NCBI GenBank assembly: GCA_030015575.1
Contig: CM057338.1
Coordinates: forward strand, 834,202,353-834,266,352
Direction of reading: 5' to 3'
Source: Agapanthus africanus
Lineage: Eukaryota; Streptophyta; Magnoliopsida; Asparagales; Amaryllidaceae
Length of the DNA stretch: 64,000 bases
Under the pieces are notes generated by a model. That model was not told where the DNA came from. It searched no databases and saw only the letters and a list, made by a program, of their open reading frames with translations. Positions 11,944 to 24,017 of the stretch are shown piece after piece; the first letter of the stretch is position 1; every line of letters starts with the position of its first letter. The position numbers and the translations under genes were made by a program.

Positions 11944-13196
11944 TGGGTGCTAAGCTACACTAATCTAGAATCTAACTAGAGTATTAGGGTTTAACAAATG
12001 ATAAAAGAAAGTTCTATACTAAGTGAAGAAGGTTACAACCTTTGTAGACCAAGTTCTTCACTTCTAAAGCTCCAAGTAGTAATCCCTAAGCTCCAAGTAG
12101 TGGTCTCTAGAACTCTTCTTAGCTCCACCTAAAGAAAGGATCGAGGTTGCTTTGCGATCTTCGAGGCTGAATATGATCCACCTTGAATTCTCTCTAACTC
12201 AAGCTAACGCTTCACTAATCAAGTATTAGTGAAGCTAACAACTTAAACTAATGGGCTAGATGAGTGTAGGTTGATGAAGTAGGAATTTTGCTCACTTTAG
12301 AAATCTATTTCTCTTTCTAATTTTCCAACTCAAGAAAAACTAGAGAGGAAGAAGATGGACTTGGGTGAGTGAGAGAAAATGTTATCCTAAATGAAAGAGT
12401 GAACCATGAGTTAAAGATAATCTCGGGGTTAAAAAAAATCTAGAGTAAAAACAAAAATGAGAGATGAGTCATGGCTTCTACATGCTTCTACAAGCATCCA
12501 AGCCATGCTCATTTCCAACTCATTTTTAATTTTCCTCCTAATAAATAACCACCCAAATTATCTTTATGTTATTGTGTGAGTCTCATACACCAATGTTCAA
12601 TGTATCATCAAGCATGATACAATATATAAATACATATATTAATATATATCACATATATATTAAATATATTAGAAGAGAATAAAATCTTTAATGAGCATAA
12701 TATTAGTTAATATATAAATATATCAAATATAAATATATATTAAATTATTAAATCAACACTTGATTCAATAATCCGGTTATATCATATATAATCGACTAAT
12801 ATCATTTATATGTATATCATATTATCAAATCAACACTTGATTCAATAACCGGGTCATATCACATATAACCGACAACATTCAATATACTATATCAAATCAA
12901 CACTTGATTCGATAATCCGGTCATATCATATATAACCAGCCAATATCAAATATATATACATATAACATATCATTGAATCAACACTTGATTCGATAATCCG
13001 GTCACATATAACATATAACAATCCGGTTATATCACATATAACCTATCATTGAATCAATACTTGATTCAACAATCCGGTTATATCTCATATAACCTAATCG
13101 ATATCAAATATCACGAGATTAGAATACGGTATCTGTATGGTTCCTAAGCACGACAACAAGGTTTCGGGTGGCATCATCCATGCCAATTTAAAATTT
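11944..13196 (-). repeat. Angela-like copia LTR on minus, truncated
   Basis: From TGGGTGCTAAGCTACAC it follows the same landmarks as C's LTRs read on plus: TTACAACCTTTGTAGACC, TTCACTTCTA, GAAGCTAACA, CATGTAGAAGC-like words, then the hairpin repeats and AGAATACGGTATC at about 13115-13130. The other half of the LTR is missing and the next LTR of the same family begins at once. The short stretch 11914-11943 between this and the previous LTR is A-rich and unassigned. Confidence 0.65.
12740..13110. repeat. Hairpin minisatellite in an Angela-like LTR, five units
   Basis: Units of about 70-80 bp contain AATCAACACTTGATT (6-bp arms) and, just after it, CCGGTTATATCACATATAACC (8-bp arms GGTTATAT and ATATAACC). 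Five copies of the first palindrome are seen here. The next LTR (13197-15373) and C's LTRs have two each. Confidence 0.75.
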
Positions 13197-15373
13197 TGCC
13201 ATGCTAAAAGAATCCTAACCTAGAATCTTTAACTAGAGAATCATACGAAAACATAATGTAAACAACTTTACATCTAAGTGAGTAGGGATTACAACCTTTG
13301 TAGTCCGGTCCTTCACTTCTATAGCTCCTTGTAGTGGTCCCTTCGCTGCGAGTGATGATCTCCCGGACTCTTGAGAGGCTCCATAAGGTGAATGATGCAT
13401 ACTTGCTTGAAGTCTTCAAAATCGAAGATGATCTACGTCGAGAAAACACGGACTCAAGCTATCTCTTCACTGATTATGAATTAGTGAAGCTAACACCCTA
13501 AACTAAATGGCTAGTTTAGTAGAGAATGATGAAGTATAAATTTCGCTCAGTTTAGAATTTAATTTCTCACTATTTTTATTTATCTCCTCAAAACCTAGAA
13601 AGAGCTTAAAGGATATGAAGGAGATGATGAATGAAAAGAGAATGAGAGTGAGGATAGAAATGCAACCATGGGTGAGTTTATGTCATGCATTGACCCATGT
13701 AGAGAATTGACCATGGCAAAGTGATAAGGGTTAGGTTAATAAATATCTTAGGTAAAACAAAATTGGTGGACTATGTCAATGGTTCTACAAGCTTCATCCA
13801 AGCTCAACCATGACAAAAATCCAATAAATTTTGAATTACTTAGAATAAATAAAATCCCACCATTATCATATATCATGGTGTAAGTCTCATACACCCATGT
13901 TGCATGTATAACCTAGCATGTCACAATAATATATATCACATATATATAATTTGTGAACAAAAGAAAACAATACAATAAACATATATCACATATATGTTAA
14001 ATGTATCAAAAGTGAGAAAAAGAAATAGTTAAGTGAGCATATATTAGTTAATGTAATTTAATATATCAAATATAAAATTATACATTAAATTATTAAATTA
14101 AAACTTGATTTAATAATCCGGGTAGATCACATATAACCGATTAATATAATATGTATCATTTCATCGAATCAACACTTGATTCGATGACCCGGCTATATCA
14201 CATATAACCGACTGATATCACATATCACGAGAATAGAATACGGTATCACATACATGTATTATTCTCGGTTCCGCACATATCACATATGTGCTCCTACTCC
14301 GTTTTGCATGAGCCAGTAAACCTCTGTGTAGGACTCTAAAGACTCGTCAATACGCCGGCAGTAGGTGATGATCACATCAAGCACCCACAAGCCGTCAGCG
14401 GTACTAGCTGGACGTAATAGCTACCCGGATATTGAGCGATCAGAATATCAACAAGCAAACCTGCTCATACTCCTGTAAATCCTGTTAATAACACTACCGT
14501 ACAGTCCGGTCTCTTCGTCTGATATGTTGCATATCCAGTCTAGGGGTGGTAAACGTCAGACCCCGGTAATCGATAAGTCATGCCAATATGAGGCTCATAA
14601 CGGGTCGAGAAACTACTGATAACATTTACCAGTAGATCTTCGTATCAGCCCTGGCCAGGGACTTCCTGTTATAGCCAATCGAGCACGGCGCAACATCAAC
14701 CCCTAATACTGGGAGAGATAAAACCCCTCCTATCACTCATTGCCTCCATGTGATTCGGGACTGTACCCAAAAGCCACCGTTTTGCACGTTCTCTTGAACA
14801 TGGTAAGGTGGAAATCAAAGCACAGTGGGAATCACACAAGACTCTATGACGATCTCGGGTCTACAGATTAGCCTGTACCAGTGTCACCAGAGAACTGCTA
14901 TCTGATGATAAATATAATACCAACTAGGAGTTCTCGGTGAGTCCGTTCAGTGTACCCAGTCTCCACTGAGCACCCGTATACCATCTTTGATGTCAAACAC
15001 TAATGGATGTGGGATCATCCATCGCCCATCATATGGGTCAAGAAGCGTATACGCTAGTCTACTCTGGAATATCGATACCCTGTCTCGATACACCTTCTAC
15101 TAGGAACAATTAAAGGATGTACTGATGGACTACCCTGGCCCCACTAGTATGATTTCCATCATAGTCCTAGTAGTCAAGTATACATCCTAAGGGCTTTATC
15201 AACATGTGAGAGCAAGGCAGTATCACAATACAAGTTTACATGTTAAGACAAAGAGCAACCAGATAGCATACTATCATGTCGAGAAAGAAACTCCTCTCTC
15301 TAGATATCCAAGCATCCACTATAATATACATCATATGTATAATAATGGCCTCTAGGGAATATACATTTCGCCA
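13197..15373 (-). repeat. Angela-like copia LTR on minus, near full length (about 2.18 kb)
   Basis: Runs from TGCCATGCTAAAAG to CATTTCGCCA and covers the full landmark series of C's LTRs, including TACAACCTTTGTAG, AGAATACGGTATC, ATGAGCCAGTAAACCTC, GACTCGTCAATACGCCGGC, GTACAGTCCGGTCT, CAACATCAACCCC and AATGGCCTCTAGGG. Similarity to C is clear but well below the 97% between C's own LTRs, so it is an older insertion of a sister lineage. No coding remains adjoin it. Flanks AATTT and ATCTT agree only partly. Confidence 0.7.
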
Positions 15374-15534
15374 ATCTTATTAAAAACAAGAAAACATATT
15401 CTGTAAAACAGAAATCCTTGGATCAAATATCCAACGGTGGGTAAAATTCCCTAAATCAATTTTGAGACTAATTAAATCAATTGGAATCTCTCAATGAGAA
15501 ATTTTCTCAAAACTAATTAACAATTTGCCTCCAC

Positions 15535-15543
15535 TATATAAAG
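15535..15543 (+). promoter_or_regulatory. TATA box of element A's LTR
   Basis: TATATAAAG in CTCCACTATATAAAGGACC. B's LTRs have a corresponding box on minus (CTTATAAATAGGAGC and CCTATAAATAGGAGC, near 44405 and 52440), which supports it as the core promoter of this family. Confidence 0.6.
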
Positions 15544-16044
15544 GACCCGAGACTTCAAGTCTCATACACACGGTCAGATAGAAAAAAAATCCTTACAAGT
15601 TTCTGCAAAAAAAAGTAGAGAGCTCTAAAACAATAAAGAATTCAATTCTTAAAGAAGAAGATTGTCCTCCTGAAACCCTAGGTAAAGAAAACCATAGAGA
15701 CCAAAATATCCTTTTTACCTATTTTAAGGGTTTAACCTTTCTCAAAGAACCCAGTTCTTTTTCTGGATCGAAGATCCACAAGACAAGACTCTCACAAGTT
15801 GAGAATTTAATTCTCATAGGAAAGATCTTGTTCTTGAGAATCAAAGATTCAGAAAAAAAAATTAGGAAAAAGAATCTATCCTATGGGGATTTAATTCCTC
15901 GGAAAATAGGGTTTAACCCTAAAAGAAACTTAAAAGAATTTAGTTCTTAAAAGAAAACTTGATCCAAGATCTTCAAAACAAAGATCTTGATGATCATTAA
16001 TGGGCAAAATGCCATTAGCAGAGAATCAATCTCTGAAAGAGAAA

Positions 16045-16385
16045 AGAAATTATCGTCTCACGTGCTCCTCATGTGGGTGCCACAAAAATAATAAGAGTGC
16101 TTAGCATTCTATAAATAGCCAAAACGGCTGAGTGCTTAGCACTGATTGGGCAGCGTCCAGCGCCTCACGTGCTCCTCATATGGGCACCATAAAAATAATA
16201 AGAGTACTTAGCACTCCATAAATAGCCAAAACGGCTAAGTGCTTAGCACTAATTGGGCAGCGCCTCACGCGTTCCTCACGTGGACGCCACTAAAAAAAGA
16301 GAGAGAAAAGTGCTTAGAACTCCATAAACAGCCAAAATGGCTGAGTGCTCAACGCTCATTGGACGGCGCCCATAATTAAATGCTT
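16045..16385 (+). repeat. Tandem repeat of about 115 bp, three units, in element A's LTR
   Basis: Each unit has CTCACGTGCTCCTCATGTGG-type palindromic words, then AATAAGAGTGCTTAGCA, a TATA-like CATAAATAGCCAAAACGGC, and TGCTTAGCACT. Units begin near 16055, 16160 and 16262 and differ at several sites. B's LTRs carry related arrays at 43520-43720 and 51560-51760. Confidence 0.75.
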
Positions 16386-17211
16386 CACATAACACCCATG
16401 TGAGTGTCAGAGCGTCAAACAAGTTCTTAGCACTTTTACAGAAAAAGGGGGACTGAACCAACAGAGCACAAATAAGTGCTTAGCACTTCTGCACAAAAAA
16501 AACTAAGTGGACTAAGCCCAAATTGGCTAAGTCTATAAAACTTTGTTATAGCCAAGCCCAAATTGCTCTGTTGTTTGGATCTTAAATAAAAATGATCCTT
16601 AAAATATTGCTAAGTTGATCTTAGTCTCAAATTATACTAACATATCCTTAGTTAAAAATAAATTGAACCCAAATACTCACACATTTAAGTTGATTTTAAT
16701 CTCAAACTAGATTAACGATCCTTAAATAAAACCAAATCTTTTTGAACCAAAGGAACACACAAGCTAAGTTCAAAAACCCATCAAGCAAATCCTTGACCCA
16801 AACCCAAATCTAAAATATACGGATTTGGACTAATCCGTATCCTACGGGCGACGACATAAAATAGTCTCCGTATATAATCTACGGACAACCTAAAATAAAA
16901 CAAACACAACACGACACGAAGTGAACTGCTGGAGAAGGAGAAAGTGGTTATCGCAATGCAGTAACGTAATTAACTGCATGGGCTTGCACCTGCAGGGAAG
17001 AGCGTCCCCACAATAAAAAAACCTTCATAAAATGAGGGGGAATCTGAAGAAGTCTGCTATAATGGTCGCATCCGCCCAAACCTCCGATATATGGTGCCAT
17101 AAATAAACTTGGCATCTTCGGAGAGGTAGACGGATAAATCCAAATAGCATCTGCCCCCATATTCACGCAAGACGATCCATCCTGGTTCTTCTATGTTTTC
17201 GGTGGTAAACA

Positions 17212-17235
17212 AATTCTGGCACGTCCGGTGGGTCC
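17212..17235 (+). other. Primer-binding region of element A
   Basis: AATTCTGGCACGTCCGGTGG follows the LTR edge. The phrase TTCTGGCACG(C/T)CCGGTGGG is common at this place in TAT-like elements (family knowledge). B has the diverged match TTCTAGCACGCTCGATGGG on minus. I do not assign the tRNA. Confidence 0.65.
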
Positions 17236-17455
17236 TTTTCCTCTTTCGACTCCACACTTCATGCGTCGTGTTTCGCGAACAAAATTGCGGATCGCTATGT
17301 TTGCCCTTGGATTTGAGGTACTAAAATTTAGTGTCTTGCTCCTGTGCAAAAGAAAAAAATTGATGGCTTCCAGCTGCACTTTTTGCAATAGCAACTCTCA
17401 CTCCACCCTAGCTGGAGGAGTGACCTAAAGGCCCAACACAGCCTCTATCTTTTCA
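17236..17455 (+). other. Leader of element A before gag
   Basis: About 220 bp with no recognisable domain, between the primer site and the first gag-like frame. Confidence 0.5.
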
Positions 17456-19790
17456 ATGCCGTTAGGGCAAGTAACGCAAGACACTACTGGACTATTCTTC
17501 GGGACTATGTTCCCACCAGTGGGTGTCGGTGCCTTAGCGTCACAGGAAGAAGCTCCCAAGAGGTCAGTCTTCGATCGAGATTGGCAACCGCCCCAGCCTA
17601 TCTCAATGGGCCCTCCAAAGCCGACGTCTCAGTCTTCAACAGGCTGGGTAAGAACCCAAACGGGCCCGCAATGAAGCCCATGATACCTGAAGGGGCTTCC
17701 CCAAAACATACAGCCTTCCCAACTCCTGCAGGTGAAGCCGTCAAAGGCGCTTCCCCTACCAGGAAGTCAGTTTTTGAAAGATTGGTCAGCCCTCAGCAAA
17801 CCCATCCAAGGATGCCATTCTTCAATAGGTTGACACCAACAGCAGCCCCTCAGCAAAGCCGGGGGCACGAAGAAGCCACTTCCAAAACTGAGGCGGTCTC
17901 ATCTACAGAAATGCTCGACGTTGCCACTAGCGCCGAGTGAGAAAATCTGGGGCAACTCCCCCTCTGGACTCACCCCACCAGCTCCAATAGTGGATGTTGA
18001 TGCTGCCGTCCCATCCGAGAACAGTTTTGATCTGCTCAGGAGGGTACGCAAGAACTCTCCAATGGTTGTGCTAAAGAAATCACCTCCTTCTGTAGAAGCT
18101 ATAGTGCAGGAAAAGATGGATCATCCCCATCAGTGGCTCTCCTCGCAAATTCATAGGGTCTGACGGAAAGTCCAGGACTCTGTAATCAACAAAGATTACT
18201 CTCCTCATCCGAAGAAATCGAAGGCTCGGCAGGAAAAAGGCCATCACTCCGTCATACAACGAGGGACTTCCTCTACACAGGTGCTTGTCATAACGGCTCC
18301 TTCAACTTCGACCTCCCATAAAAGGATGAGGCTGGAGAAAATCCTACCGCTGGCGGCAAATTCCAAAGGTGATGGACCCAAACGCCCCAAGTCTGGGGGC
18401 ATGGTCATGCATACAGTCCACATGGCTTCCGGGAAAGAAGAAAGCCGTGCTTCGGCAAGTCACCGACCGCAAACTCGGTCGCTGACTAAAGCTCAGGACC
18501 AACAACAGAAGCTCCAGGAAATGCTGACCAAAATGGCAGCACTTACCGGGCAGAAAGAAATCCTGGACACAGCAGCCGAACAGCGCCAGGAGCATGAGAC
18601 TAATACAGAGTCCCTACGAAGGGTGTTTAAAAGAAAAGAAAAGAAGCTGTTGAACAAGCTGCAAACATGAAGCAGATGGAGCTCTTATTTCAGGATATGG
18701 TTGGAATGTGATCCAACCAGAACCCCCAGCCGAGGATCCGCCAATAATCATCGAGGATGACAGAGGGGAAATATCAAATCCTCTTCTGGCATTATCGGTA
18801 GCCAAGGAGGAAACAATCTCTAAGGCTGATGTTGATGATTATATAGCTCAACAAATAAGAGCTCATTAAGCGAATGAAACGTCTGGCCAAATCGTCAGAA
18901 CTGGACGACCGTATCTAGGCTAGTATGATCAAATAAAGTACCCGCCGGGATATATGATCCCCAAGTTCCATGTGTACAATGGGACAGGAAACCCTCATCA
19001 GCACGTCGCGCAGTTCAGAGCTCTGTGCGGCAACACTGGAGGCGACGACAAACTGTTGGTTCGCCAGTTCGTTGGCAGCCTGTTAGAAATGGCGTTTGAA
19101 TGGTACTTGGACCTCCCAAATGTCTCCGTAAAGACATTCACAGAGATAGAACTGCTGTTCACACAGTGGTTTGCCAGCGCAAGAGAGTGCACCCCGATCA
19201 CGACATTAATCAATGCCAGGGTAAGGCCAGGAGAAACTTGGGTCCAATACGCGATTCAGTGGCGGAACCTATGGTCAAAGTGCGAACATCGCGTCGAAGA
19301 ATCCCCTACCGTGGGGATGTTTATCAAGACCCTTGATCTTCAAACGACGGTGTCCCAGTTCATAACATAATTCAAACTGACCACCTTCCAGGCTTTGATC
19401 GATAAACTTGCCCAAATGGACCAGATGGGCCATGGGCCTTCCTCCTCAAATAAGGACCCTCTAAATAGCAAGGGTAAAGGGAAAGCGACCTTCGTTTCCA
19501 ACACACAACAACAACCGAGTGGCCCAAAACTGGCTGCTCATCAAAACAGTGCGCGTCTGTGCCCATCCTTGGAGGAAAGACTAGGACGCGCTTACTTGTT
19601 TCCCCACGACAAGACGAGGAGATTGTTTGAATTGGCAGTGCGTAACAAACTTATCACATTGCCAAACCCGTGGCGTTCACCGCAACCCGGTGACGTCAAC
19701 AACCCTAACTACTGCTCTTATCACAGAATGGTGAGCCACCCAATTGAAGTTTGCTACGTCTTCTAGAACTGGGTCAAAGGCGAGTATCAA
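17456..19790 (+). pseudogene. Element A gag remains: repeat-rich N-terminal part, capsid-like core, Cys-His motif
   Basis: The N-terminal third (about 17456-18180) repeats a short motif of the form SVFxRL (SVFDRDW, VFNRLGKNP, KSVFERLVSP, PFFNRL) between Pro/Ser/Thr-rich linkers, a known style of TAT-type gag. A charged coiled-coil-like stretch follows at about 18480-18670. The capsid-like core at about 18940-19400 reads PKFHVYNGTGNPHQHVAQF, ATLWYLDL-like and WYLDLPNVSVKTFTEIELLF words, which are typical of plant Ty3/gypsy gag. At about 19705-19766 comes a Cys-His motif (YCSYHRMVSHPIEVCYVF). Gag would package the element's RNA. It is broken in a handful of places. Confidence 0.8.
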
Positions 19791-21768
19791 CAGGGAAAGT
19801 TTAGCTGTCTGATAACTGGAGGGTAAATTCACCGCAGAAGCACACTCCCCAAAAAGTAGATGCGCAGGGGGCATCATGCCCACTCATGAAAAAAACTCCA
19901 TGGGAAGCCGTTCTTTCAGCAAAAACCAAAAGAATGCTGAAGATCTACAGGCATGTCCAGCAGTCAGGTGGAAGAGCCCAATTGAACCCGAAATCATCAA
20001 AGGGATGATGAAACCACGTTCTGCATAGAAGATTGATGACAAAGGGCAAAATCCCCAAGCCGAGCCTTCAAAGTCTTCAAAGAAAAAGAAGAAGACCAAG
20101 AAGCCTGTGCCGCCTGCCGAGTATGACGACAAGTGCGCAGACCTACAAAAATACATTGACGTGCCAGAAGAGTACAATCAGAAGGCACGAACACCGGTCA
20201 CACTTGAAGAGTTCCTCAAGTATATTCTTAAGAACGAAGATAGTTACAACGATGAGTAAAATGACTCATAAGGAGATACCGGGGACCGTGTAGCAAGTTG
20301 CCATATGATCTCCCATTCGTTGTTAAAAAATGAAGAAACTCCCTCGGCGTCAGAAAACAACGTTAAGGAACTGGGGGCAGAGTCGGTGCTAAAATCCCCG
20401 GAACTGCTAGAAGACCCGATCGATAGGCTGTTAAACGAAGCCTTTCGTAAAAGCAAAGTTAACCGAGAACGCGAAACTACCATATACGAAAAGGCTAAGC
20501 GTCAGTGTCAGGATGAAGAAGCTACGACAAGGATGAGTCGTAAATTACTCTAACCAAACCAAAGCATACCTGCAGCAAATAAGAGCAGGATCAAGACAGA
20601 GAAGTGGTTTGCCAAAGCCCTGTCAATAGGGATGAAGCTGCCACCTCTCGTATGAAACACTCCCAGGGTCATATGCCTCAATGGAGAGGATTCACATCCA
20701 AAGTACTGTCTATATCATTGGAGGGTTACCCACCCCACCGAGGAATGTAGTGCCTTCAAGAAGTGATGGCAAGAATACGTCGCCCATCAAAAACACTTCA
20801 AGAGGATGAAGCACGAAATTCGTCGATGACAAAAAAGTGTGACAGATGTATGTGAAAAAACGACTGGCAACTGTCATATGGTTGATACTAGTCCGGAAGG
20901 GAAAAAACCCCAACTTCTTACTTTTGGGAGCGATTCTGAGGACGAAATACCCCTCAGCCTTCTTTTCAAAGACTCCACCTCCGAAAAAGAAGAGGAGGAG
21001 AAGAACTGCAAGAATATTCAGCTGCGTAACCGCACGCTGCCTGAAAAGAATCTCGGACCCAAAAACAAAGGGTCGAGTAGAAAAGACAAAGGGAAAGAGA
21101 AAATCTATGAGGAAATTGCCCTCGACGATGGAGTTGTCAAAGATCTTGCAGTAAGGGACCCGCCTAGGAAAAACAAGATGGATTACAATATCCTAGCACA
21201 TTTGAGAAAAATACCCTCACAATTGAGCATATTGGATGCTCTCCTCATGTCCAAATTGGCATGAGATTCTCTGATCAAAGCATTACAAGAGCCCGATCAG
21301 TTCCAAGGTTTCCTTGCAGAAGAGAAGATTAAGGATGAGCTGACAGAGGTTCACACAGCTGACATTATATTCAGCGATGAAGATCTCCTCCTCGGTACGT
21401 GCGAACATAATCACCCGTTATACGTCACCCGGTACTGCCATGGCATCAAGATAGGGATGATCCTCGTCGACAATGGATCCTCCGTCAACCTTCTCAACGT
21501 AGAGTACTGAAGGAGATTTGCATGAATGTTCAGCACCTGGCCCGAGACAAAATTACCATCTTTGGGTTTGATTCACAGTCGTCACGGACGCTCGGATCCG
21601 TAATACTGACATTACGCTTCGGGTTGCTTATCACTGACATCAAATTTCAAGTCATTGACGCCAAGACTTTCTATAACGCTTTGCTCAGTAGGCCCTGGTT
21701 ACATGAGTACAATGTCATTCCTTCTACGCAACATCAGTGTATGAAGTATTTCAAGAACGGCTTGAAAT
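19791..21768 (+). pseudogene. Element A gag tail and start of protease
   Basis: Lys-rich linker (about 20030-20290), a helical module (IDRLLNEAFRKSKVNRE, TIYEKAKRQ; about 20415-20510), a second Cys-His motif (YCLYHWRVTHPTEECSAFKK; about 20700-20765), a strongly charged linker (20840-21200), then protease. The protease active-site stretch VDNGSSVNLL is at 21466-21495, followed by LARDKITIFGFD and DAKTFYNALLSRPWLHEYNV, usual for aspartic proteases of TAT-like elements. Element B enters just after HQCMKYFKNGLK. About half a dozen breaks are present. Confidence 0.75.
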
Positions 21769-21801
21769 TGTTCACCGCCGGAAGACGGACAAGGACGTTA
21801 C
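21769..21801 (-). repeat. Last 33 bp of B's 3' LTR, cut off by element C
   Basis: TGTTCACCGCCGGAAGACGG and the bases after it match 50302-50334 and continue at 42295, beyond element C. The 33 bp plus 3,180 bp on the other side give 3,213 bp, the same as the intact LTR at 50302-53515. Confidence 0.88.
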
Positions 21802-24003
21802 TGAAGGGTTCCTAGGCACACTAATGAGGTCTCACAACAGATCAAACATGCCCAATTCAAATTTTTTCATGTGCTTACAAACCCTAATACGGATCGTCAA
21901 CTAGATGATAAGGCGATGCAAGCAAGTAAACAACTTTATTGCTAAAGGAAAGTGACTACAACCTTTGTAGATCCGGTCCTCCACTTCCTAGGCTCCGTGA
22001 TGACGTCCTTCCACTGTACCTATCGGAATCCGGACTCTGGCGAAGGTTTCATCGGAGAAATGATCGGGCTAGGTCGTCGACTTCGATGCCGAAGATGATC
22101 TACGTCGAGGCAACTCAAGATCAAGCTCCAACTTCACCAAGTCATGAAATTTGTGAAGAAAATACCCTATACTACTTAGAAAGTGGTAGAGGATGAAGAA
22201 ATAGGAAGTGGGTTCACTTTAGAATTGGATTTCTCACTCTTTTTCTCATGTTGCCATTAATGGTAGCAAGCTTTCTTCTTGTTTAAGAAGAAGAAGAAGA
22301 ATATGATAAGTATTTTTGAAAATAGAAAAAAAATGATACTTATCATATTTGCAACCATGGTTTAGTGTAGAGAATTAACTAGGGTTTAGTTGAATGGTTA
22401 GGCTTAGGAGATGAAGACAAAAATGGTCACTTAGTCAAAGATGCATGAAGCATCAAGAAGCTTCTTGTATGAAAGCAACCATTTTGTTTTCCTTTTTCTT
22501 TTAACCAAAATAAATAGATAGATAAATAAGTGAAATGAAACCATAACCATTCACTAAACATGGTTTAAGTCTTACACAAAGCCAAGTTTGCATGTATCAT
22601 CAAACATGATACAAACAAGTGCACAAAAATATATCACATATACAACTTGTGCATTTCAAGTGAGAAAGTCAATCTTGAGTGAACCAATACTAGTTAATGT
22701 AAAGTAATATATCAAATATATAATTATACATTAAATCATTAAATCAACATTTGATTCAATGATCCGGTCATGTCGCATATAACCGACTAGTATCCAATGT
22801 ATCGACTTATCGAATCAATCTTCGATTCGATAACTAGGTTATATCGCATACAACCAATCGATACATTCATCGCTAGAATAGAATACGGTATTACATACAC
22901 GCATTATTCTCGGTCCCGCACATATCTCATATGCGCTCCTATTTCGTTTCGCTTGAGCCAGAAAACCTCTGTGGAGGACTCTAAAGACTCGTCAATACGC
23001 CGGCAGCAGGTGATGATCATATCAAACACCCACAAGCCGCAAGCGGTCTGCTAAACGTAACGGCCACCCGGGTATTGAGCGATCAGAAGATCGACGAGCA
23101 AGCCCGCTCACACTCCTGTGAATCCAACCAGTAACACTTACCGTACAGTCCGGTCTGTTCGTGTGATATGACGCATATCTCGCCTAGGGGTCGTAAACGT
23201 CAGACCCCAATAGCTCGATAAGTCATGCCGACGTGAGGTCCATAACAATCGTGAAACTACTGATAAATCTTACCAGTATATCACTGCAACCCTGGCCAGG
23301 GATTTCCTGTTATGGCCAGTCGTACATAGCGCAACATCAACCCCCAATACCGGGAGAGACGAATCCCCTCCTATCGCTCATTGCCTCCATGTGAATCGGG
23401 ACTGTACCCAAAAACCACCTGTTTGCACGACTCAGTAGAGCTGTGGTGGGGTGGAAATAAAAGCACAGTGGGAGACACAAGACTCTATGACAATCTTGGG
23501 TCAACAGACTAAGCTGTACCAGTGTCACCAGAGAACTGCCATCTGACGTGAGGTATAATACCATCTGGGAGTTCTCGGCGAGTCCGTTCAGTATACCCAG
23601 TCTCCACTGAGCACCCGCATACCATCTCTGATGTCAAACACCAATGGATATGGGATCATCCATCGCCCATCACATGGGTCGAGAAGATATATGCTAGTCT
23701 ACTCTGGAATATCGATGCCCCGTCTCGATATTCCCACGACTAGGAACATTGAAGGATGTACTCATGGACTACCCAGGCCCCACTAGTATGATCTACATCA
23801 TAGTCCTGGAAGTCGAGTACACATCCTAAGGGCTTTATCAACATGTAACAGAGAGACAAAAAGTATACATGTTAAGATAAAGAGAAACCAGATAGCATAC
23901 TATCATGTCGAGCAAGAAAGTCCTACCTATATTTGTCCCAGCATCCACTACAATATACATCCAATGTACAGTAATGGCCTCTAGGGCATACATATAACTA
24001 ACA
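21802..24003 (-). repeat. 3' LTR of element C (2,202 bp)
   Basis: Pairs with 40091-42294 along its whole length. About 14 differences were counted in the first 400 bp. Edges on plus are TGAAGGGTTCC and TAACTAACA. Confidence 0.92.
22735..22870. repeat. Hairpin repeat, two units, in C's 3' LTR
   Basis: Two diverged units of the palindromic minisatellite described at 12740-13110 (AATCAACATTTGATT, then CGAATCAATCTTCGATTCG). The same pair sits in C's other LTR at about 41030-41160. Confidence 0.65.
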
Positions 24004-24017
24004 ATCTCCCACTTGCA
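24004..24017 (-). other. Polypurine tract of element C
   Basis: On minus GCAAGTGGGAGAT stands directly before the 3' LTR start TGTTAG. The wording is the usual one for Angela/BARE-like elements and matches D's tract at 32848-32859. Confidence 0.8.

Larger units (their letters stand above)
15374..17211 (+). repeat. 3' part of the 5' LTR of element A
   Basis: The right edge is GGTGGTAAACA just before the primer site. The last 300 bp match B's LTRs, read in opposite orientation, at roughly 80% (for example CAGTTAATTACG, CTCCTGCTCC and GATGCTATTTGG words). The part around 15400-15560 (ATCCAACGGTGGGTAAAATT, CTCTCAATGAGA) also matches the middle of B's LTRs. About 1.4 kb of the LTR start is absent here, where the Angela-like LTR abuts. 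Confidence 0.8.

Noticed and set aside
13197-15373. Pairing of the two minus-strand Angela-like LTRs (11944-13196 and 13197-15373) as one element.
   Set aside because: They abut without an internal region, differ in hairpin copy number and are clearly diverged, so they are separate events.
21769-21801. First reading: an inverted junction joining A's protease directly to a primer-site region of B by rearrangement.
   Set aside because: Placing the LTR edge at TGTTCACCGCC gives equal LTR lengths (3,213 and 3,214 bp), TGTTC...GAACA ends and a GAAAT/GGAAT duplication, so simple insertion explains it.
23337-23564. Short frames of 60-90 codons spread over all LTRs.
   Set aside because: No codon pattern, domain or conservation beyond LTR duplication.
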